This document shows positions 59,732 through 64,000 of a DNA stretch of 64,000 bases, in pieces. A program made the position numbers and the translations under genes. Position 1 is the first letter of the stretch, and each line of letters begins with the position of its first letter. The stretch comes from Candidatus Kuenenia stuttgartensis (lineage in GTDB: Bacteria > Planctomycetota > Planctomycetia > Pirellulales > UBA1268). The notes beneath the pieces were generated by a model, which saw only the letters and a program-made list of their open reading frames with translations, did no database searches and was not told where the DNA came from. The DNA lies in contig CAMDDJ010000011.1 in assembly GCA_945891385.1 (NCBI GenBank), forward strand, positions 1 to 64,000, written 5' to 3'.

Positions 59732-60699
59732 ACGCATCAGCGGGAGCATCCGTGCGGTTCGACGTCGTCCTCGGTCGCTGCGATTCGTTTCGGGCGGAGG
59801 TCTACGTGCGGGCGGTCGTCCCCTCAGACACGAAGAACGCCGCTCTGGCTGGTCGCCTCACGGGGCCCGACTGCCAACTCGCGACCACGCTGCCCGTGAC
59901 GGCGACGATCCGGACGGTGCCTGGAGCATCTCCCGGTGTCGTGCTCGGCAAAGTGATCCTCACGGAACCTGCCTTCTGGACCCCGGAACTTCCGAACCTG
60001 TACCGGCTCACTGCTGCGCTCACCGTGGACGGCCGCGAGATCGGCTCCGTACAGCGGCCGGTTGGGCTGCGGCTGCAGGGCGTTCGCGGCCGATCGCTGT
60101 GGCTCGACGGCCGGCGGTTCGTGCCCCGCGGCCTGGTGTCATCGGGGTTGATCGACGACGTCGCAGCCTTTCGTGCGGCAGGCCTTACGGCGGTCGTGAC
60201 CGATCCGAGCGAGGCCTTTCTCGACCGCTGCGACGCCGAAGGCTTGGCGGTGATCGCCCGCCTCCCCGATGCCACCGGCGGCATCGATGCGGCCAGTCGC
60301 CGGATTCTCGATTGGTCGCGTCACCCGGCGGTGCTTCTCGCCGTGCTGCCAGCCAGCCTGCCTGGCGACGAGACGGCAGCCGTCCTGGCCGACACGCGTT
60401 CGCTGCGGGGCACGCTGCTCGTGGCGATCGAGGTCGACGGCACGAAGCCGCCGAGCCCGTTGCCGGCCGGGCACGATGCGATCGTGGTCGCGCTGCCCGA
60501 AGGCGGGTTCCCACGCCCGGCCTGGCGGGCCTTCGAACCAGAGGTGCCGCTGGTCGCCTTTCGGGCCGGAGCATCCGCCGACGCCCCGCCGAGTCGGCGG
60601 CCCTGCGACGCCCTTCAGGCAGCCCTGGCCGGCTGGGGCACGGCGGCTGACCCGCCCGCCCACGACTGGGCGGGATACGTGGCCGGCACACTTCCGTAA
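59728..60699 (+). CDS. GH2-like protein without evident catalytic residues
   Basis: A 323-residue protein without a signal peptide. The first half has the immunoglobulin-like and barrel-entry phrases of family 2 glycosidases: PAFWTPELPNLYRL, VGLRLQGVRGRSLWLDGRRF, VPRG. The second half resembles the start of the GH2 barrel (FLDRCDAEGLAVIARLP and ILDWSRHPAVLLAVLP). The usual W-x-x-x-NE acid/base segment after RHP is replaced by VLPASLPG, and the chain ends before the second catalytic glutamate would occur. It therefore looks like a shortened, probably non-hydrolytic relative. The GTG start overlaps the acyl-ligase stop. Function unknown; the match is by eye. Confidence 0.65.
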   Translation: MNASAGASVRFDVVLGRCDSFRAEVYVRAVVPSDTKNAALAGRLTGPDCQLATTLPVTATIRTVPGASPGVVLGKVILTEPAFWTPELPNLYRLTAALTVDGREIGSVQRPVGLRLQGVRGRSLWLDGRRFVPRGLVSSGLIDDVAAFRAAGLTAVVTDPSEAFLDRCDAEGLAVIARLPDATGGIDAASRRILDWSRHPAVLLAVLPASLPGDETAAVLADTRSLRGTLLVAIEVDGTKPPSPLPAGHDAIVVALPEGGFPRPAWRAFEPEVPLVAFRAGASADAPPSRRPCDALQAALAGWGTAADPPAHDWAGYVAGTLP

Positions 60700-60737
60700 C
60701 AGACCGTGGCTCTGGTGCGTCTGGTAGCATCGCCACC

Positions 60738-61766
60738 ATGAGTGGCTTCGATGCGGACCGGTATTCGCGGCAGACCCGGTTCGCACCGCTGGGTGCGGCA
60801 GGGCAGGAAAAGCTAGCGGCGACGCGGATCGTGATCGTCGGCTGCGGGGCGCTTGGCAGTGCCTCGGCGGTCGCCCTCGTCCGAGCTGGCGTGGGCTTTC
60901 TGCGGCTGATCGACCGCGACCTCCCGGAACGCTCGAACCTGCCGCGGCAGCTGCTCTTCGACGAGGCCGACGTGGCCGAAGGGTTGCCGAAGGCCGTGGC
61001 GGCCGCCCGCCAACTGGCTCGGATCAATGCCGCCGCTCGGATCGAACCGGTGGTGGTCGACCTGGTTGCGGGCAACGCCCTCGACCTGCTCGCGGCCGCC
61101 GACGTGATCGTGGACGGCACCGACAATCTGGAGGCCCGCTATCTCGTCAATGAGGTCGCCTGCCGCACGGGCACGCCCTGGGTCCACGGCGGCGCCATCG
61201 GGGCCGAGGGCCGGGTGCTCACCGTGCTGCCCGGCCGCACCGCCTGCCTGCGGTGCCTCGTGCCCGACCCGCCTCCACCCGGCACGCTTCCTACCTGCGA
61301 GACCGCCGGCATTCTCGGGTCGGCGGCCATGGTGGTGGGGGCGGTCCAGGCTGCCGAGGTGATCAAGCTCGTTGCGGGTGCCACCGAGACGGCCGGGCGA
61401 ATGATGGCCTTCGATCTCTGGTCGGGAGAGTGGCGCACGCTCGACCTTACGCCACTGGCCGCAGCCGGCTGCCCCACCTGTCGAGCCGGCGACTATCCAT
61501 GGCTCGAGGGTCGGCTCGGCTCGCCGGCTACCGAACTCTGCGGCCGGGATGCGGTGCACCTGCCCGCGGCAGCGGGCGGCTCGGTCGACCTCGCCGCGTT
61601 GGCACAGCGGCTGGCGGCCGTGGGGCCGGTTACGGTCAATCCGTGGATGCTTCGGGCCGACGTGGAGCCGGGCTGTCAGCTGTCGGTGTTCGCGGACGGC
61701 CGAGTGATCGTCGGCGGCACCCGCGACCCGGCCCGCGCCCGGGTGGTCGTGGCCCGCTACCTCTGA
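60738..61766 (+). CDS. ThiF/MoeB/HesA-family adenylyltransferase
   Basis: Activates the C-terminus of a ubiquitin-like sulfur carrier (ThiS or MoaD type) as an adenylate. It is 342 residues. It has RYSRQTRFAPLGAAGQEKL, the nucleotide fold VIVGCGALGSASAVALVRAG, the ATP-site D..ERSNLPRQLLF, VIVDGTDNLEARYLVNE and GGAIGAEGRV. Zinc cysteines are CLRCLVPD and CPTC, and the thioester-type cysteine is in PTCETAGILG. A C-terminal domain of about 85 residues is not a rhodanese. No thiamin or molybdopterin gene is next to it, so the pathway is open. It is 38 bp after the previous gene. Confidence 0.9.
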   Translation: MSGFDADRYSRQTRFAPLGAAGQEKLAATRIVIVGCGALGSASAVALVRAGVGFLRLIDRDLPERSNLPRQLLFDEADVAEGLPKAVAAARQLARINAAARIEPVVVDLVAGNALDLLAAADVIVDGTDNLEARYLVNEVACRTGTPWVHGGAIGAEGRVLTVLPGRTACLRCLVPDPPPPGTLPTCETAGILGSAAMVVGAVQAAEVIKLVAGATETAGRMMAFDLWSGEWRTLDLTPLAAAGCPTCRAGDYPWLEGRLGSPATELCGRDAVHLPAAAGGSVDLAALAQRLAAVGPVTVNPWMLRADVEPGCQLSVFADGRVIVGGTRDPARARVVVARYL

Positions 61767-61804
61767 CGCGGCCTTGCTGCGCGGGCGTATGGAGAGAGCA
61801 TATG

Positions 61805-61970
61805 GAGGGGCGGAGGCGGCGTCACCAGGTGGGTCGGGATTGTCCATGCCCCGTCGCCGGACGTTCGCTGCGGGCATCCTGCCCTGCGCTCACTCGGATG
61901 CAGATTTCGCTCCGCAATCCTGCTGCGCTCGTCTGCATACGCCGGCTCTCGGGGCACGGGCAACCCCGAC
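61805..61970 (+). repeat. Family B inverted-repeat element, copy B3
   Basis: The core is 61833-61970 (138 bp), bounded by the 21-bp inverted repeats; the left one here reads GTCGGGATTGTCCATGCC, with two further changes. The left extension GGGGCGGAGGCGGCGTCACC matches B1. Most of the interior is near-identical to B1 (GGACGTTCGCTGCGGGCATC; CTCGTCTGCATACGCCGG). Confidence 0.88.
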
Positions 61971-62017
61971 CGAAGGAGCGTTTGAAGTGTCCACCGAAGG
62001 AGCGTTTGAAGTGTCCG
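61970..62017 (+). repeat. Tandem duplication, 24-bp unit
   Basis: Two copies of CCGAAGGAGCGTTTGAAGTG + TCC, period 24, start at the right edge of B3. A related GGTTTGAAGTGCGCG follows B1 at about 20040, suggesting that the flank belongs to a larger mosaic repeat. Confidence 0.75.
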
Positions 62018-62035
62018 AAGCGGCCTCAACCCTCA

Positions 62036-62097
62036 GGCACGCAGCGTGCCCGCCCCCTCTCAGGCACGCAGCGAGGCGCAGCCTCGCGCAGCGTGCC
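62036..62097. repeat. Nested hairpins
   Basis: At 62036-62050, GGCACGC-A-GCGTGCC. At 62063-62097 the same 7-bp stem GGCACGC/GCGTGCC encloses a second 7-bp stem GCGAGGC-GCA-GCCTCGC. The outer arms recur exactly, so the two units are related. Confidence 0.75.
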
Positions 62098-62246
62098 AAC
62101 CGGGTCGCCCCGCCTCGACGCCAATCCGCGCAGACAGGGCCACTCCACCTCAGCGGCCGCACGCAATCGGCCGCCCGGATGGCGGCCGGCCGGGCGGAGG
62201 CCCGGCGAGCTCGGCGGGGCCAGGGATGGCCCGCCGAGCGCTGAAG

Positions 62247-62771
62247 TCAGTACTTCAGGCCATTGCGGCGAAGATGGGTGAGGGGAGCGAGTTCGGGGTG
62301 ACCACCGGTGGCGGTGATGCGGCCGATGACGAGCGCGTGGTCTGCAGCGATGGGAAGTGCTTCGGCGACCGGCTCGCATTCGAGCCAGGCTGCTGCGTCT
62401 GCCAGCGCGATGATGCCCCGGACGGTGCGTTCGGTCGGAAGGCCGGCGAAGGGATCGTCGCCGGGAACTGGCGGCTTTCCGAAACGGCCGAGCAGGCCCC
62501 GCTGGCTGTCCGAGAGCACGTTCACGACGAAGGCTCCGCCACCGCGGATGGCGGCGAGCAAGTCGCGGGTGATGCCTACGGCCACCGATACCAGCGGCGG
62601 GTTGAAGCCGGCCTGCATAACCCAACTGGCGAGCATCGCCCGGTCGGACCCTTCGGCCCGCCAGGTGACGATGAACAAGCCGCTCGGGATGCGGCCGAGC
62701 GCGGCCCCGAAGCATTCGTCGGTGAGCGTGGTCGGATCGATCACAGGACTGGACGCGTCATCTGACTGCAT
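62247..62771 (-). CDS. Flavin reductase-like FMN-binding protein
   Basis: A 174-residue protein of the split-barrel flavin reductase family. It has FGAALGRIPSGLFIVT, SWVMQAGFNPPLVSVAVG, GGAFVVNVLSDSQRGLLGRF and the C-terminal phrase LTHLRRNGLKY, typical of the flavin reductase module of flavodiiron-like proteins. The expected role is reduction of FMN or FAD with NAD(P)H for a partner oxygenase or oxygen scavenger, but no partner is adjacent. It starts at ATG 62771. Its stop codon lies inside a 7-bp hairpin. Confidence 0.88.
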   Translation of the reverse strand: MQSDDASSPVIDPTTLTDECFGAALGRIPSGLFIVTWRAEGSDRAMLASWVMQAGFNPPLVSVAVGITRDLLAAIRGGGAFVVNVLSDSQRGLLGRFGKPPVPGDDPFAGLPTERTVRGIIALADAAAWLECEPVAEALPIAADHALVIGRITATGGHPELAPLTHLRRNGLKY

Positions 62772-63047
62772 GGCTGGGAATCCAAGGGGAGGGGGTCAAG
62801 ACACGTGGACTGGTGAAGGCGTGGAGGCGAGGAAGAAGACAGTTTGCCGAGTCTGCCTGAATGCCGGTGTCGGTGTCAGGGGGCGGTTGAATCGGTGGCG
62901 TGATCCTCGCGTCGGCCGTGGATTGCTGCCGATCTCTCTGGGGTCGCATCGCCACCGATTGCTAGAGTCTGGCGGCAATCATCCCCGATTCGCAACCCGT
63001 CCGATCACCGGGTGGGATAGTCCGGTCGAGACTCGTTCGTTTTTATC

Positions 63048-64000
63048 ATGCCAATGCTGTTCCTTCTGCTGGCCCTCCTGTTCGGTGGACTCTCGGCGGC
63101 GTCGGCGTGCGGGCAGGAATACGGCTGGAGTGGCAGCGGGGATCTGCCCACGCGGACCGTCGGACCTGGGGGCGATACCGCTGGAGTCGAACTGCTCCCG
63201 CCGGCCGGTCCGCAGGGGCCGGTCGTGCTTGATGCGCCCTATGTGGAAGGGCCGTATGCGGCGGGGGGAGGGTATCCTGGGCCCCAGGCCGCGTTCGACG
63301 ATCTCTGGGCGCCGCGGCCCTGGCATTGGCAGATCCTGCCCAACAATTTGATCTACACGAGTTACTTCGCCGGCCCGAAGGAGCCGCGGTTCGCCACGGT
63401 CTGGTACGACGATACGGCACCCGATCCGCTGAATCCGTCCGTCTCCAATGGCTGGCTCTGGGACAGCACGCTCGGCGGTCGGGTTTCGGTGCTGCGGTAT
63501 GGCTCCGATCCGGTGCTTCATCCGCAGGGCTTCGAGGTGCAACTCGAAGGCGCGGCCTTTGTGCGACTCGATCCGGGCGATGACCGTGACCTGCGATCCG
63601 CGGACTACCGCTTCGGGATTCCGCTCGTCTACGGCGTGGGCCGGTGGCAGACCAAGCTTGCCTATTACCACAACAGTGCCCATCTCGGCGACGAGGCGAT
63701 GCTCAAGTACCCGGACTTTCCCCGGGTCAACTACGTCCGCGACGTGATCGTGTGGGGGAACTCCTGGTATGCCCTCGACTGGCTTCGGCTGTACGGCGAA
63801 GTGGGCTATTCGTTCTTCAATGCGGGTGGCTCGGAGCCGTGGGAGTTTCAATTCGGTACGGAATTGATCCAGGCTCGCGCGACGGGCATCCACGGGGCCC
63901 CCTTTCTGGCGGTGAACGGGATGTCCCGCCAGGAACTCGACTGGGGTGGCAACGTCTGCGTGCAAACCGGCTGGGCCTGGCGCGGCGATGCCAGTGAAAA
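63048..64000 (+). CDS. DUF1207 exported protein (C-terminus beyond right edge)
   Basis: 317 codons are present. A signal peptide (MLFLLLALLFGGLSAASACG) and a low-complexity Pro/Gly segment are followed by the DUF1207 domain. Its typical phrases are WQILPNNLIYTSYFAGPKEP, RFATVWYDD, LWDSTLGGRVSVLRYG, and FGIPLVYGVGRWQTKLAYYH. The family is restricted largely to planctomycetes as far as I know, predicted as an outer-membrane barrel-like protein of unknown role. ATGs at 63048 and 63054 are both possible starts. Confidence 0.9.
   Translation, partial: MPMLFLLLALLFGGLSAASACGQEYGWSGSGDLPTRTVGPGGDTAGVELLPPAGPQGPVVLDAPYVEGPYAAGGGYPGPQAAFDDLWAPRPWHWQILPNNLIYTSYFAGPKEPRFATVWYDDTAPDPLNPSVSNGWLWDSTLGGRVSVLRYGSDPVLHPQGFEVQLEGAAFVRLDPGDDRDLRSADYRFGIPLVYGVGRWQTKLAYYHNSAHLGDEAMLKYPDFPRVNYVRDVIVWGNSWYALDWLRLYGEVGYSFFNAGGSEPWEFQFGTELIQARATGIHGAPFLAVNGMSRQELDWGGNVCVQTGWAWRGDASE

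Larger units (their letters stand above)
61767..62246. other. 480-bp convergent intergenic region dense in palindromes
   Basis: Between the tail ends of the ThiF-like and flavin reductase genes. It holds family B copy B3, a 24-bp tandem duplication, hairpins at 62036-62050 and 62063-62097, an imperfect hairpin at 62210-62238, and another, CTGAAGT-CAGT-ACTTCAG (62241-62258), across the flavin reductase stop. No gene is supported here. Confidence 0.8.

Noticed and set aside
61774-62244. Open frames across B3 and the following palindromes
   Set aside because: They are translations of the repeat sequence, similar to those across B1 and B2, with unlikely Arg/Pro-rich composition.

Overview
The window looks like a chromosomal segment of a high-GC planctomycete, probably from the Pirellulales side. 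The evidence is the protein families present: an arylsulfatase of a planctomycete-typical subfamily, a DUF1080 protein, a DUF1207 protein, a BBP7-type outer-membrane barrel, a family PL11 rhamnogalacturonan lyase, very large PstC and PstA permeases, and many exported proteins with low-complexity Ala/Pro linkers. Genes are densely packed and lie on both strands. I saw no rRNA, tRNA, CRISPR array, transposase, phage gene or replication origin. Both ends cut a gene: a sulfatase on the left and a DUF1207 protein on the right.

Layout. 1-2.1 kb: sulfatase (-) diverging from a DUF1080 protein (+), both exported and both plausibly for polysaccharide use. 2.1-9.0 kb: endonuclease III, then a complete metal-type RND efflux operon reading leftward (TolC-like, adaptor, pump). 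9.1-15.7 kb: an exported trypsin-fold protease, a ChaA-type cation/proton antiporter and a 1355-residue membrane protein of unknown function. 15.9-22.9 kb: the PL11 lyase, two phosphohexomutases reading away from each other across a repeat element, and a LysM protein whose C-terminus resembles an inactive L,D-transpeptidase. 23.3-29.9 kb: an S41 protease, FolC, the BBP7 barrel, AccD, a histidine-phosphatase-like protein without its catalytic histidines, and Rpe.

30.2-37.2 kb is a complete phosphate-uptake operon, pstS-pstC-pstA-pstB-phoU; both permeases carry large extra extracytoplasmic regions. 37.3-41.5 kb holds an exported DUF11-like protein, an LpxH-like phosphoesterase homologue, CutA, an unknown protein and a TPR protein. 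41.8-46.7 kb (leftward) holds an orphan secretin with DUF423 and a PAS-GAF-receiver regulator. That regulator diverges from sdhCAB (46.9-50.6 kb), and the shared spacer has promoter-like boxes on both strands. 50.7-53.0 kb: a DEAD-box helicase and a 4Fe-4S uracil-DNA glycosylase. 53.4-58.0 kb: a small lipoprotein, then leuS and glgC overlapping by 4 bases. 58.1-64 kb: an AMP-forming acyl ligase coupled to a glycosidase-like protein without a visible catalytic centre, a ThiF/MoeB-type E1 enzyme, a flavin reductase and the DUF1207 protein.

Two themes are not explained by ordinary gene content. First, two families of palindromic intergenic repeats are dispersed through the window: family B, 138-139 bp with 21-bp inverted repeats, three copies; and family A, a short hairpin-rich unit seen singly twice and once as a 99-bp tandem array. 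Convergent gene pairs are either nearly touching or have these repeats or stacked hairpins between them. Second, at least four proteins keep the fold signature of an enzyme family but have lost catalytic residues (L,D-transpeptidase, histidine phosphatase, LpxH-type phosphoesterase, GH2 glycosidase). I found no obviously new multi-gene defence or biosynthetic system; the repeat families and these pseudoenzymes are the best candidates for undescribed biology.
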